NCBI GenBank assembly: GCA_009695065.1 | Contig: SIBR01000047.1 | Coordinates: 1-25,350 of the forward strand | Length of the DNA: 25,350 nt | Origin: Opitutus sp. | GTDB lineage: Bacteria; Verrucomicrobiota; Verrucomicrobiae; Opitutales; Opitutaceae | Reading direction: 5' to 3' | In this document: in pieces, positions 8,072-16,436 of the stretch | How positions within the stretch are numbered: position 1 is the stretch's first letter | Layout: every line of letters starts with the position of its first letter | Notes under the pieces: model-generated | What the model was told of the DNA's origin: nothing | Databases searched by the model: none | The model's input: the letters and a program-made list of their open reading frames with translations, nothing else | Position numbers and translations under genes: made by a program

Positions 8072-9424
8072 ATGAAATCCCTTTCCCAGCCCCGGCCCGC
8101 TTTCGGACCCTTCATCGCCACACGCCGGCCGATGTCGCGGCGCCATTTCCTGCGCGGTACGGGCGTCACGCTGTCCCTGCCGTTTCTCGAGGCGATGACG
8201 CCCGCGTTCGCCCGGGCCCAGGCGTCGTCCTCGCCCCTCGCGCCCGGGGTCAAGCCGCGCCGGATGTTTGCGGTGATGAACAATCTCGGTTTCGTGCCGG
8301 CGAACTTCTTCCCGCATGGGGCCGGGCGCGACTATGCCGCGTCGCCGTATCTGGCGCTGCTGAAGGAGCACCGCAACGACTTCACCGTCTTTACGGGCGT
8401 GTCGCTGCCGAATGTCAGCAACAGCCATTCGACGGAGGTGTGTTTCATCACGGGGGCGCCTGGTTCGGGCAGCGGCACCTTCCGGAACACGATTTCGCTC
8501 GATCAGGTCGCCGCCGAGGTCATCGGCGTGCAGACGCGCTTTCCGTCGCTGACGCTGGCGATCAACGCGAACAACCTGAGCCTTTCCTTCACGGGCAACG
8601 GCGTGGGTATCCCTCCGGAGGAAAAGGCGGCGGCGGTGTTCAAGCAGCTCTTTGTCCAGGGCTCGCCCGCGGAAGTCGCCGCGCAGGTCCGGCGGCTCGC
8701 CATCGGCCGGAGCATTCTCGACACGGTCTCCGCCCAGGTGAAGCACATGGAGCGCGATCTGGGCGCGTCCGATCGCGAGCGAATCGATCAGTATTTCACC
8801 AGTGTCCGGGACCTGGAGAGCCGGCTGCAGGCATCCCAAGGCTGGGAGAAGACGCCGAAGCCGGTCGTCAGTGCGCCGGTGCCGGTCGATCCGGGCAGCC
8901 CGACCAAATTCATCGAAAAGGTGGCGGTGATGTTCGACCTGGCGCGGCTGGTTTTCGAGACGGATTCCACCCGCGCGATCACGCTGTTCATCGCCGCCGA
9001 CCGGACGCCGGTGGTGGACAGCCCCCTCGATGTCACCATCACCGAGGGCTATCACGGCCTCTCGCATCACGGCAAATCCGAGGACAAGCTGAACCAGCTG
9101 CGGGCTCTGGACGTCGCGCAGTTCAAGCTCTTCAACAAGCTCCTCGCGGACATGAAAGGCGCGAAGGAAAACGGCGAGTCGCTCCTGGAACGGACGATGG
9201 TGCTGTTCGGCTCGAATTTCTTCGACGCGAATTCTCACCTGACGAAGAACATGCCGATCGTCCTCGCCGGCGGCGGATTCAAGCACGGCCAGCACCTGGT
9301 CTTCGACACCGAGACCAACTATCCGCTGACGAACCTGCATCTCGCCATGCTGCACCGGCTCGGGATCGAAAAGGACAGGTTCTCCTCCTCGACGGGCACG
9401 ATGCGCGGACTTGAGATGACATAG
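8072..9424 (+). CDS. DUF1552 domain-containing Tat-exported protein, copy 2
   Basis: A 450-residue protein, the same length as copy 1 and by eye about four fifths identical. It has a twin-arginine signal with SRRHFLR (22-28) and likely cleavage after AFARA. YHGLSHHGK and NSHLTKN are both conserved. I chose the ATG at 8072 because it reproduces the copy 1 N-terminus (Met-Lys, then R-R-P-x-S-R-R-H-F); an open frame continues upstream into the DUF1592 gene but there reads out of frame with a real protein. Differences from copy 1 cluster in the signal peptide and in the middle (around 180-290), while the C-terminal 130 residues are nearly unchanged, suggesting selection there. It is the last gene of cassette 2, 234 bp before the TonB-dependent receptor. 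Confidence 0.9.
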   Translation: MKSLSQPRPAFGPFIATRRPMSRRHFLRGTGVTLSLPFLEAMTPAFARAQASSSPLAPGVKPRRMFAVMNNLGFVPANFFPHGAGRDYAASPYLALLKEHRNDFTVFTGVSLPNVSNSHSTEVCFITGAPGSGSGTFRNTISLDQVAAEVIGVQTRFPSLTLAINANNLSLSFTGNGVGIPPEEKAAAVFKQLFVQGSPAEVAAQVRRLAIGRSILDTVSAQVKHMERDLGASDRERIDQYFTSVRDLESRLQASQGWEKTPKPVVSAPVPVDPGSPTKFIEKVAVMFDLARLVFETDSTRAITLFIAADRTPVVDSPLDVTITEGYHGLSHHGKSEDKLNQLRALDVAQFKLFNKLLADMKGAKENGESLLERTMVLFGSNFFDANSHLTKNMPIVLAGGGFKHGQHLVFDTETNYPLTNLHLAMLHRLGIEKDRFSSSTGTMRGLEMT

Positions 9425-9658
9425 GATTTTGCGGTGCCAAAGCCCGCGCTCGCAGCCACGCCAGAGTGGCGGCACGGGCGAATTATCTAATTGAATATGA
9501 GACGGGCCGCGACCATTTGGTGATAACCCCAAATCCGCCGTGCGCCGCTCCACCGGCGCGCGCCAATTGACTTCGTTGCCGAAGTCCCGTGGAGACCTGG
9601 CGACCGCCATTTCGACTTCGCACAAATTTTTGAGCCAACTGCGTCCACCCACCGAACC
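9425..9658. promoter_or_regulatory. Intergenic region with candidate operator upstream of the TonB receptor
   Basis: At 9569-9586 there is a perfect 7-bp inverted repeat, GACTTCG and CGAAGTC, around TTGC, ending 72 bp before the receptor start. A TTGACT string (9567-9572) overlaps its left arm and could serve as a -35 box, but no good -10 is visible. The left end (9423-9436) repeats the hairpin arm found after DUF1552 copy 1 but without a matching right arm. The A/T-rich part 9481-9505 may also hold promoter elements. Confidence 0.3.
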
Positions 9659-12600
9659 ATGAAACCACCCCGCACCCAAGCCAGCTCCGTCTTCGCCGCC
9701 GCCGTCATCCTTCTGGCCGTGGGCGTTTTTTCCTCCCGGGCGCAGGTCGCCCAGGCGCCAGCCCGGACAGTCGGGAAGGAGTCGGATGTGCTTAAACTCG
9801 ATCCGTTCAGTGTCAGCGCCGACTCGGATGTGGGCTTCGTCGCCTCGTCCTCCCTCGCCGGCGGGCGCATGGCCACCCTGCTGAAGGATACGCCGGTGGC
9901 GTATTCCGTGATCACGCGGGAATTCATCGACGCCTTCAATGTCACCGACGCGATCGAAGCGGCCCAGTGGTCCACCAATGCCGATCAAAACGAGACGGAC
10001 ATGGGCAGCCGGATGTACGGCTACGATCCGTCGACCTTCGTGCGGCAGCGCGGGATCAAGATGGGACTGCCGACGAAGAACTTCTTCACCATCGCGAGCA
10101 CGAGCGACAGCTACAATCTCGATCGGGTGGACTTTGCGCGGGGCCCGAACTCGGTGCTCTTTGGCGCCGGCGGCGTGGCAGGGACGATGAACTCGATGAC
10201 GAAGCAGGCCGAGACGGCCAAGAAAATCACCGAGTTTCAGATCAAGCTGGGCAGCTACAAATACTACCGGTTCACCGCGGACATCAACCGGCCGATCACG
10301 GACAAGCTGGCGGTGCGGATGAACGTGCTGTACCACGATCAGGATACGTGGCGCCAGAATGAGTTCATCGAGAAGCGCGGCATCACGCTGGCGGCGAAGT
10401 ACGTCGTTAGCCCCAAGTTCTCCATTCGGGCGGAATTCGAGTACAAGAAGCACATCGATGGCCAGATGAACACCTCGATGCTCGACTATGCCTCGGCGTG
10501 GGATGGCAAGACGACGATTCCGTCCTACCTGGCCAACGGCAACCCGACGATTGCCCTGAGCGCGACCGACATCGCCGCGGCGGGTTTCAACACCGCCCGG
10601 GTGCCGCAGCGGTTCATCGAGAACGCGGGCTGGGGGCATGTCTTCATGAATTTCCAGAACCGGTACGAGAGCAAGGGTTCGCAGCAGAACAACGACATCA
10701 CCCTCACCAACCAGATCAATGGCGTGCCGATCCGGACCGTGGGCTTCGCGCTCAACCGTTCCTCCTGGGCGGACGCCAACGATGGGGTGCCGGCGGACCG
10801 CTGGGTCCGCGCGCTCGCCGGTTCGCCCTATTTCCACGTGCCGACCCGCGAGGACACCTTCCTCTGGACGAATCGCTCCCTGCCCATGGGCATCGCCCGG
10901 GGCACGGATGCTTCGCTCGCGTTCAACTACAATCCGGTCCCCGATCTCTACTTTGAACTGGCCGGGGCCCGCAACGAGGCCAAGCGCTTCGGGGAAAACA
11001 CGCAGAACCGCGGCATGCTGAACGCGCAGATCGATTTCAATCGGACGATTCCGGACGGCTCCCCCAACCCCGGCTTCCTGAAATACTACAAGGACGAGTT
11101 TTCCTACCGGACCCACAAGGACTACACGCTGGATCAGCTGCGGGCCCAGGCGGTCTACATGAAGGACACCCGCATCGGGCGGCTGCAGCTCAGCGCCATC
11201 GGAGGCATCAGCTCGAACGAGACCTATGCCTGGAGCCGGTCGATGCTCCTGCCGCTGACCAGCCTGGCCCCGGATGCCCGGAGCTGGACGGACGTGGCCT
11301 CCTACAGCGAATACGGCGCGTGGACCCGCTATTACATCAATGACGGTTCCCCCCGCATCTGGCGGGATTGGACCCGGACGGCTGCGGTCACGTTGAATCC
11401 CCTGACCGGCGTGACCGAAAAAGTGCAGCCGCGGTGGGTGATCGATTTGAGAAAACCGGACAACAACTACATCAGCACGCAGATTTCCAAGTACGCCCAG
11501 GCGGCGGGCAACATCGACCTCTTCAAGAACCGCCTGATTCTCATCGGGGCGTTCCGCCGGGACCTGACGAACGTCAAGACCAAGCAGGTCTACGAACCGG
11601 GCGCGATGCCGGCGGGCTGGGATGGCACCACCACGGCCTACCGGCCGGCGGCCCCGGACAACTACTGGGACATGACGTATCTGGTCAAGGATGCCTCGGG
11701 CCGCGTGACCAACCCGAATCCGCAGCCGGCCATCAACCGGCCGCGGGCGCGGGCGACGGCTGGCGTCATGGGGGACCGGGCCAATGTCGCGCTGTCCCAG
11801 TATGCCAACGACCGCTTCCGCGATGACTTCAGTCTGCCGGACTTCAATCGCGGGGTGAACACCCACACCTATGGGGCGGTTTTCAACCTGTCGCGCTGGA
11901 TGGGCCTGTATGGGAACACGAGCACGACGTTCAACTTCAGCCAGCCGGCCCAGCGGGTGGACGGCTCGATCGTTCCGCCCACGTCCTCGGAGGGCAAGGA
12001 CTACGGCATCCGCTTCACGCTGCCGAACAACCGGCTGTCGGTCAGTATCGGCCGGTTTACCTCCTTCCAGGAGGGAGCCACGCTCCGCGCCGGCACGGGC
12101 ACCAACCCCATCGGGGATGCCGGACCGGTGGGCGACCTGAGCGCCACCGGGAGAAACGTCCGGGGCTTCAAAAACATCCCGACGGACACTTATTCCACGC
12201 GGACCGATTCGACCGCGGGATATGAATTTGAGGCGACCGCCAATCTGACGCCGGCGTGGCGCCTCACCCTGAACGCAGGCTACACCCTCGCGGTGCAGGA
12301 AAAGGCGCAGTTGGACATCATCCAATTCTTCAAGGACAACGACGCGATCATGCGCCAGGTCCTGGCCGACTCGGGCGTGGTGATCGAGGTGAACAACAAC
12401 GCTTTCATCAACCCGGCGGTGGATGACCCGAGCAGAATCAACCAGACGAAGGTCCTGGCGGCGGTGACGGCCTGGAACAACATCCAGCAGAGCGTGCTGC
12501 CCAACCTGGCGTCGGCGAAGCCGCGCGAGAACGGTGGCAACATCCGTTGGAAGGGCAATGTCGCGACGGATTATCGCTTCCGCACCGGGCCGCTGAAGGG

Positions 12601-13027
12601 CTTGCGCGTTGGCGGTGGCGCGCAATATCGCGGCGGTCAGGCCGTCGGCTACAAGGGCAGCGACACGATCCGCGATCCCAACAATCCCAACAAAGCGATC
12701 GCGGATCCGGCCGGCGGTCCCGACGCCGTGTTGTACGGCGGGGGCTACATCAAGGCGGTGGCCAGCTTCTCCTACACGGTCAAGTTGAAGGAAACCGGCC
12801 GGGCCCTCGCGCCCAAGACGATTCAATTCGATCTCAACATCGACAATCTCCTAGACTGGAAGCGGGAAATCTACGGCTCCATCAACGATATCGTGCAGAC
12901 GGGTAATACGTTTTTCCGCCCGCGCGTCGGGGAGGACATCACGTCCGTCGCCCGGCGGACCGTCCCGGGGGCGTTCGGCTACCTCGCGCCGCGGAACTAC
13001 ACTTTTTCGGCGAAGCTGAATTTCTGA
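9659..13027 (+). CDS. TonB-dependent outer-membrane receptor
   Basis: A 1122-residue receptor importing an unknown ligand across the outer membrane using TonB-ExbBD energy. It has a signal peptide (1-29, A-x-A-like cleavage near SRAQ) and a TonB-box-like segment V-L-K-L-D-P-F-S-V (44-52). A plug domain covers about 65-190 with the signature D-R-V-D-F-A-R-G-P-N-S (155-165) and the following G-A-G-G-V-A-G-T-M-N. A long beta-barrel region ends in a terminal phenylalanine (K-L-N-F), the usual outer-membrane assembly signal. The D-P-F-x-V opening and large size match the expanded receptor families of Opitutaceae. There is no N-terminal signalling extension of the FecA type. It sits downstream of the duplicated DUF1592-DUF1552 cassettes on the same strand, so it may supply their substrate. 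The ligand cannot be read from sequence. Confidence 0.95.
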   Translation: MKPPRTQASSVFAAAVILLAVGVFSSRAQVAQAPARTVGKESDVLKLDPFSVSADSDVGFVASSSLAGGRMATLLKDTPVAYSVITREFIDAFNVTDAIEAAQWSTNADQNETDMGSRMYGYDPSTFVRQRGIKMGLPTKNFFTIASTSDSYNLDRVDFARGPNSVLFGAGGVAGTMNSMTKQAETAKKITEFQIKLGSYKYYRFTADINRPITDKLAVRMNVLYHDQDTWRQNEFIEKRGITLAAKYVVSPKFSIRAEFEYKKHIDGQMNTSMLDYASAWDGKTTIPSYLANGNPTIALSATDIAAAGFNTARVPQRFIENAGWGHVFMNFQNRYESKGSQQNNDITLTNQINGVPIRTVGFALNRSSWADANDGVPADRWVRALAGSPYFHVPTREDTFLWTNRSLPMGIARGTDASLAFNYNPVPDLYFELAGARNEAKRFGENTQNRGMLNAQIDFNRTIPDGSPNPGFLKYYKDEFSYRTHKDYTLDQLRAQAVYMKDTRIGRLQLSAIGGISSNETYAWSRSMLLPLTSLAPDARSWTDVASYSEYGAWTRYYINDGSPRIWRDWTRTAAVTLNPLTGVTEKVQPRWVIDLRKPDNNYISTQISKYAQAAGNIDLFKNRLILIGAFRRDLTNVKTKQVYEPGAMPAGWDGTTTAYRPAAPDNYWDMTYLVKDASGRVTNPNPQPAINRPRARATAGVMGDRANVALSQYANDRFRDDFSLPDFNRGVNTHTYGAVFNLSRWMGLYGNTSTTFNFSQPAQRVDGSIVPPTSSEGKDYGIRFTLPNNRLSVSIGRFTSFQEGATLRAGTGTNPIGDAGPVGDLSATGRNVRGFKNIPTDTYSTRTDSTAGYEFEATANLTPAWRLTLNAGYTLAVQEKAQLDIIQFFKDNDAIMRQVLADSGVVIEVNNNAFINPAVDDPSRINQTKVLAAVTAWNNIQQSVLPNLASAKPRENGGNIRWKGNVATDYRFRTGPLKGLRVGGGAQYRGGQAVGYKGSDTIRDPNNPNKAIADPAGGPDAVLYGGGYIKAVASFSYTVKLKETGRALAPKTIQFDLNIDNLLDWKREIYGSINDIVQTGNTFFRPRVGEDITSVARRTVPGAFGYLAPRNYTFSAKLNF

Positions 13028-13285
13028 ACGCGGACCGGTTCTCCCTCAAGGCATGCTGCGCTATCCGCCGAGGACCTTCGCCTTCTTCAAACCGCGTGAC
13101 GCTGAGCTTGTCGAACGGCGTGACGGCAGGCCGCACGGTTCATTCGCAATCGGCCCGATGCCCGGAGCTTGCTCCGGCTTGGCCCGGCTGTAGCCACGAG
13201 CGTGAGCGAGTGGTGGCTCGTGCGCTCGCTCGCGCTCGCGGCCACCAGAGGAAGTTGAAATGCTCAAGGGCATAAAAAAATTCCC
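13028..13285. other. Repeat-filled gap between the receptor and SDR genes
   Basis: The left part has two GCGTGACG strings (13094-13101 and 13118-13125) flanking CTGAGCTTGTCGAA, a motif often seen in interspersed bacterial palindromes. The right part is the compound hairpin repeat at 13155-13242. No gene is visible. Immediately before the SDR start is an A-rich tract (13273-13280), and no clear Shine-Dalgarno site is present. Confidence 0.5.
13155..13242 (+). repeat. Compound palindromic repeat, copy A
   Basis: It starts with a perfect hairpin CCGGAGC (13162-13168), TT, GCTCCGG (13171-13177). A larger imperfect hairpin follows: 13193-13210 pairs with 13225-13242 at 16 of 18 positions around a 14-nt loop. 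The first hairpin and its flanks recur at 21698-21730, and the order of the two hairpins is the same there. A 17-bp piece recurs at 4846-4862. Confidence 0.7.
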
Positions 13286-14176
13286 ATGACCCAACTCACA
13301 GGAAAAGTAGCGATTGTCACCGGCTCCGGCCGCGGCATCGGCCAGGCCGTGGCCCGGCGGTTTGCGGCCGAAGGCGCCAGGCTGGTGGTGAATACGCGCA
13401 CGACCGGCTCCGTGGCCGAAACCGTGCGGCTGATTTCCCAAAGCGGCGGCGAGGTCATCGCCGTGGCCGGCGATGTGGCGACGCCGGGCGTCGCGGGAAA
13501 AATTGTCCAGGCCGCGGTCGACCGCTGGGGCACCGTGGATATCCTGGTCAACAACGCGGCGATCATCGGCCCGATTGCCCCCCTCGGATCGGAGGATACT
13601 GCGCTGTGGCAGGAAACCCTGCGCATCAATGTCTTTGGACCCTACTTGATGACGCGAGCGGTGGTGCCCGTGATGCAGAAGGCAAAGCGCGGAAAAATCA
13701 TCGACGTCAGTTCGTCGGCCAACCGTGGCATCGGGGCGAACCTGGTCGCGTACCGGACGTCAAAGGCGGCCCTGCTGCGAATGTCGACCGTGCTGGCCGA
13801 GATGCTGGCCCCCCTGGGCATCGAGGTGAACTCACTGGACGTACATGCGACCACGCCCATGGTGCAGGAGATGGCGACGTGGGACGCGCAGGATCCCGTG
13901 CTGGCGGCGCGGTTCCGGCAGCGGCTAAAGAACGGGGAGCCGACGCCGGAAGACAACGCCGAGCTGTTCGCGTGGCTGGCCTCCGATCGCTCCAACGGAC
14001 TTTACGGCCGGAACATTTGTTACTGGATGAACGTGGCCGACCTCGATCGCGTGAAGGCGCAGATCATCGCTGACCCGCGCGCGCTGCGGATGGAGATGGT
14101 GGAGGTGCCCGGGATCAATCCGTCGGAAATGGCGAAGGCCTACGAGAAGCGGAAAGGTTCGCCGTTTCCGCGGTAG
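13286..14176 (+). CDS. SDR family NAD(P)-dependent oxidoreductase
   Basis: A 296-residue classical short-chain dehydrogenase/reductase. The Rossmann cofactor motif TGSGRGIG is at 12-19, D63 is in the adenine-binding region, and NNAA is at 89-92. Catalytic residues are N115, S143, Y156 and K160 (Y-R-T-S-K). The cofactor-specifying stretch V-N-T-R after the second strand gives no clear acid, so an NADP preference is possible. The C-terminus extends about 45 residues beyond the usual 250-residue fold and has lost the usual GG-x-x-D ending: the region reads Y-G-R-N-I-C-Y-W-M-N, followed by a charged tail. The substrate is unknown. It lies on the same strand as the receptor but 258 bp away behind a hairpin repeat, so it may be transcribed separately. 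It converges on the ggt gene. Confidence 0.9.
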   Translation: MTQLTGKVAIVTGSGRGIGQAVARRFAAEGARLVVNTRTTGSVAETVRLISQSGGEVIAVAGDVATPGVAGKIVQAAVDRWGTVDILVNNAAIIGPIAPLGSEDTALWQETLRINVFGPYLMTRAVVPVMQKAKRGKIIDVSSSANRGIGANLVAYRTSKAALLRMSTVLAEMLAPLGIEVNSLDVHATTPMVQEMATWDAQDPVLAARFRQRLKNGEPTPEDNAELFAWLASDRSNGLYGRNICYWMNVADLDRVKAQIIADPRALRMEMVEVPGINPSEMAKAYEKRKGSPFPR

Positions 14177-14497
14177 CGAAAGGAAGCCGGAGGAGAAAGC
14201 AGCCACAAGAATCCCAGCGTGGCGGGAACCGCAAACATGCCCGCCAAGGCTTGGTCTGATTTCTCGGCAGTACGTACGCCGAATCCATATGCGGGCCATA
14301 GGCAAAATCGCCCAACTCCGAGAGGGAATACAGTCGAATTGCCGAGTGACGACGATGTCTTCCCACTTGGACCGGATTGAAAGCCGGAAAGCTTTTCCTG
14401 CGCCATTTCTTGGGCGGTTTTGCCTAAGCCAGGAAAATTCAGATCGGGTCACCGTCTGTGGGTTCATTTACGAGCGGAGCGTTCTACTGTCTGTCCG

Positions 14498-14522
14498 AAT
14501 CGTCGCAGGCCGCGACGATTTT
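14498..14522 (+). terminator. Terminator-like hairpin downstream of the SDR gene
   Basis: AATCGTCGC (14498-14506) and GCGACGATT (14512-14520) form a perfect 9-bp stem with an AGGCC loop; the arm runs into four T residues (14519-14522). It could end plus-strand transcription, but it is 320 bp past the SDR stop and the T-tract is short, so it may instead be another palindromic repeat. Confidence 0.4.
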
Positions 14523-14534
14523 CCGATACCCACT

Positions 14535-14628
14535 TCGGACGACGTGGAGGTCGTCCCTCCAGGTGTGCTTATTTGAATGGCCGGGCTCCGTCCCTGCCGT
14601 TTCCGGGCCAACTTTGGTGGCGGCTGCA
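14535..14628 (+). repeat. 94-bp interspersed repeat, copy 1
   Basis: It aligns without gaps to 23631-23724; my hand count gives about 79 matches in 94. It contains the inverted repeat GGACGAC (14537-14543) with GTCGTCC (14550-14556), then a second G/C-rich stem near 14579-14598 that is perfect in copy 2. Copy 1 abuts the 3' end of ggt. The palindromic layout and intergenic placement suggest a REP-like or MITE-like family. Confidence 0.8.
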
Positions 14629-14638
14629 CGGCTCCGGC

Positions 14639-16366
14639 TCACCACCCCGCGGCCTGGCCGTCCTTGCGGCTTTCGCTGGCTCCGATGTAGGTCCGGTTCA
14701 GTTTGTCCCACATGATGGCCTGATAGCCGCCCCAGGCGTCGGTACTGACGCGAACATCGTGCCCGCGGTTCATGAGTTCGCGAACGCTTTCAAAGGGGAT
14801 GCCGTTCTCCACCTGCACGTAGCCGCCATCGCGCATCTTCGGAGTGTCGTAGTCGGTCGAGCCCAGATGAATCCAGCGGGCGGCGTCGCCGGCTTCCTGC
14901 AGGTTCATCCCGAAATCGAAGAGGTTCACCAGGATTTGCACGTGGCCCTGCGGCTGCAGCGCGCCGCCCATGACGCCGAAGGCGAGCAGGGGTTCCCGAT
15001 CCTTCATCACGAACGCGGGGATGATCGTCTGGAAGGGCCGCTTGCCGGGGGCGTAGACATTCGCGTGACTGGGTTCCAGCACAAACATCGCGCCGCGATT
15101 TTGAAATCCGAAGCCCAGTCCGGGCACCACGATGTAGGATCCGAAATCGAGGGAGTTGCTCTGGATCAGCGAGACCATGTTGCCTTCGCCGTCGGCGGTG
15201 CACATGTAGATCGTGTCGCCGGCATTCAGCGCGGGATGGCCGGCGTCCTGGGCTTTCGCCGCCCGCGTCATGCTGATCAACTTGCGGCGGTCGGTGGCGT
15301 AGTCCTTCGACAGGAGCCCGGCGAGCGGTATCCGGGCGAACGCCGGGTCGGCGTAGTATTTCGCGCGATCCTCGAAGGCGAGTTTCTTGGCCTCGATCAT
15401 CAGATGGAGGGCATCGGGCGAATTAGAGCCCATGCGCCTCAGGTCGAAGCCCTCGAGGATGTTCAGCATCTGCAGCGCGGCGATTCCCTGGCTGTTGGGG
15501 GGAAGTTCATAGACGTCGTAGCCGCGGTAATTCACCGAGGCGGGTTCGACCCAGGTGGAGGTGTGTTTTACAAAGTCAGCCTTGCGAAGGTAGCCGCCGC
15601 TGGCGCGCATGAACGCATCGATGCGGTCGGCGATTTCACCGCGGTAGAATCCGTCGCGGCCTTGTTCGCCGATAAGGCGGAGCGTGTTGGCCAGAGTTGG
15701 ATTCTGGAAGATTTCTCCCTTCCGCGGCGCGCGCCCGGCGGGAGTGTAGATCTCCAAAACCGCGCCCGGAAATTTTTCCGCCCGCATGGTGGCGAGTCGG
15801 TTTTCCCATTTGTAGGCGATATATTCGGTGACGGGATGACCCTCGATGGCGTAGCGGATGGTTGGCGCGAGCAACTGGGCCATGGGAAGCTTGCCGAATT
15901 TCGCATGCATTTCGAACCAGGCGTCCACCGCACCGGGCACGGAGATCGACAGTATGCCGCGTGTCGGAAGAGACGTTCGATTGAGCTTCGTCAGCTCGGT
16001 CTTGAATTGTTCGTAGCTGAGCCCGAGCGGCGAGCGACCGGAGCCGTTGAGACCGTACAATTTTTTGTCCTTCGCGCTCCAGATGATGGCAAAGAGGTCG
16101 CCGCCTACCCCGCAACTCACCGGCTCCATCAAGCCGAGGGCGGCGTTGGCCGCGATGGCCGCATCGATCGCGGTCCCCCCGGCCTTGAGCACATCGAGCC
16201 CGACCTGCGTGGCGAGCGGCTGGCTCGTGCAGACCATGCCGTGCTGGGCGAAGACCTCGGAGCGGGTGGCGAAAGCCCGGCCGCTGATGCGGTCGATCTG
16301 GGCGGTCAGCGTTAACGGGACAAGCAAGGCTCCGGCCGCGGCTGCGGCGCAGATGAGGGGCTTCAT
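14639..16366 (-). CDS. ggt: Gamma-glutamyltransferase (secreted)
   Basis: A 575-residue precursor of the N-terminal-nucleophile gamma-glutamyltransferase family, which cleaves or transfers gamma-glutamyl groups from glutathione and related peptides in the periplasm. A signal peptide covers 1-22 (cleavage near T-L-T-A). The opening block G-M-V-x-T-S-x-P-L-A-T and the A-G-G-T-A-I-D-A-A segment are typical. R111 lies in the N-G-S-G-R-S-P gamma-glutamate site. T385 in G-D-T-I-Y-M is the expected autoprocessing nucleophile and begins the small subunit, whose tail includes V-M-G-G-A. I chose the ATG at 16366 because the open frame upstream only translates a repeat element, whereas this Met starts a normal signal peptide. 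The length fits the family. It is the last gene of the minus-strand run, separated from the hydrolase pseudogene by repeats. Confidence 0.93.
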   Translation of the reverse strand: MKPLICAAAAAGALLVPLTLTAQIDRISGRAFATRSEVFAQHGMVCTSQPLATQVGLDVLKAGGTAIDAAIAANAALGLMEPVSCGVGGDLFAIIWSAKDKKLYGLNGSGRSPLGLSYEQFKTELTKLNRTSLPTRGILSISVPGAVDAWFEMHAKFGKLPMAQLLAPTIRYAIEGHPVTEYIAYKWENRLATMRAEKFPGAVLEIYTPAGRAPRKGEIFQNPTLANTLRLIGEQGRDGFYRGEIADRIDAFMRASGGYLRKADFVKHTSTWVEPASVNYRGYDVYELPPNSQGIAALQMLNILEGFDLRRMGSNSPDALHLMIEAKKLAFEDRAKYYADPAFARIPLAGLLSKDYATDRRKLISMTRAAKAQDAGHPALNAGDTIYMCTADGEGNMVSLIQSNSLDFGSYIVVPGLGFGFQNRGAMFVLEPSHANVYAPGKRPFQTIIPAFVMKDREPLLAFGVMGGALQPQGHVQILVNLFDFGMNLQEAGDAARWIHLGSTDYDTPKMRDGGYVQVENGIPFESVRELMNRGHDVRVSTDAWGGYQAIMWDKLNRTYIGASESRKDGQAAGW

Positions 16367-16436
16367 GCCGCAAGCGTAACCCGGCCTGGCTGGCGTGGTC
16401 AAGCGAGGGAGCCCGGGTGGTGACGGAGTCCGAACT

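Larger units (their letters stand above)
14177..14638. other. Convergent intergenic region
   Basis: This 462-bp stretch separates the convergent SDR and ggt genes. It looks less GC-rich than its surroundings and I find no credible gene; short frames on both strands lack family features. It contains a terminator-like hairpin at 14498-14522 and copy 1 of a 94-bp interspersed repeat at 14535-14628, which ends just before the ggt stop codon. Confidence 0.55.

Noticed and set aside
7796..12826. Minus-strand open frame of 1676 codons
   Set aside because: It lies antisense to DUF1552 copy 2 and the TonB receptor, is rich in Arg, Gly and His, and has no domain or repeat likeness. Long antisense frames are expected at this GC content and codon bias.
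13155..13242. CRISPR-like repeats
   Set aside because: The repeats here are self-palindromic, unevenly spaced and kilobases apart with no spacer-length regularity or cas genes.
14420..16315. Plus-strand open frame of 631 codons opposite ggt
   Set aside because: The ggt reading has signal peptide and catalytic residues in order; the opposite frame has no family features.
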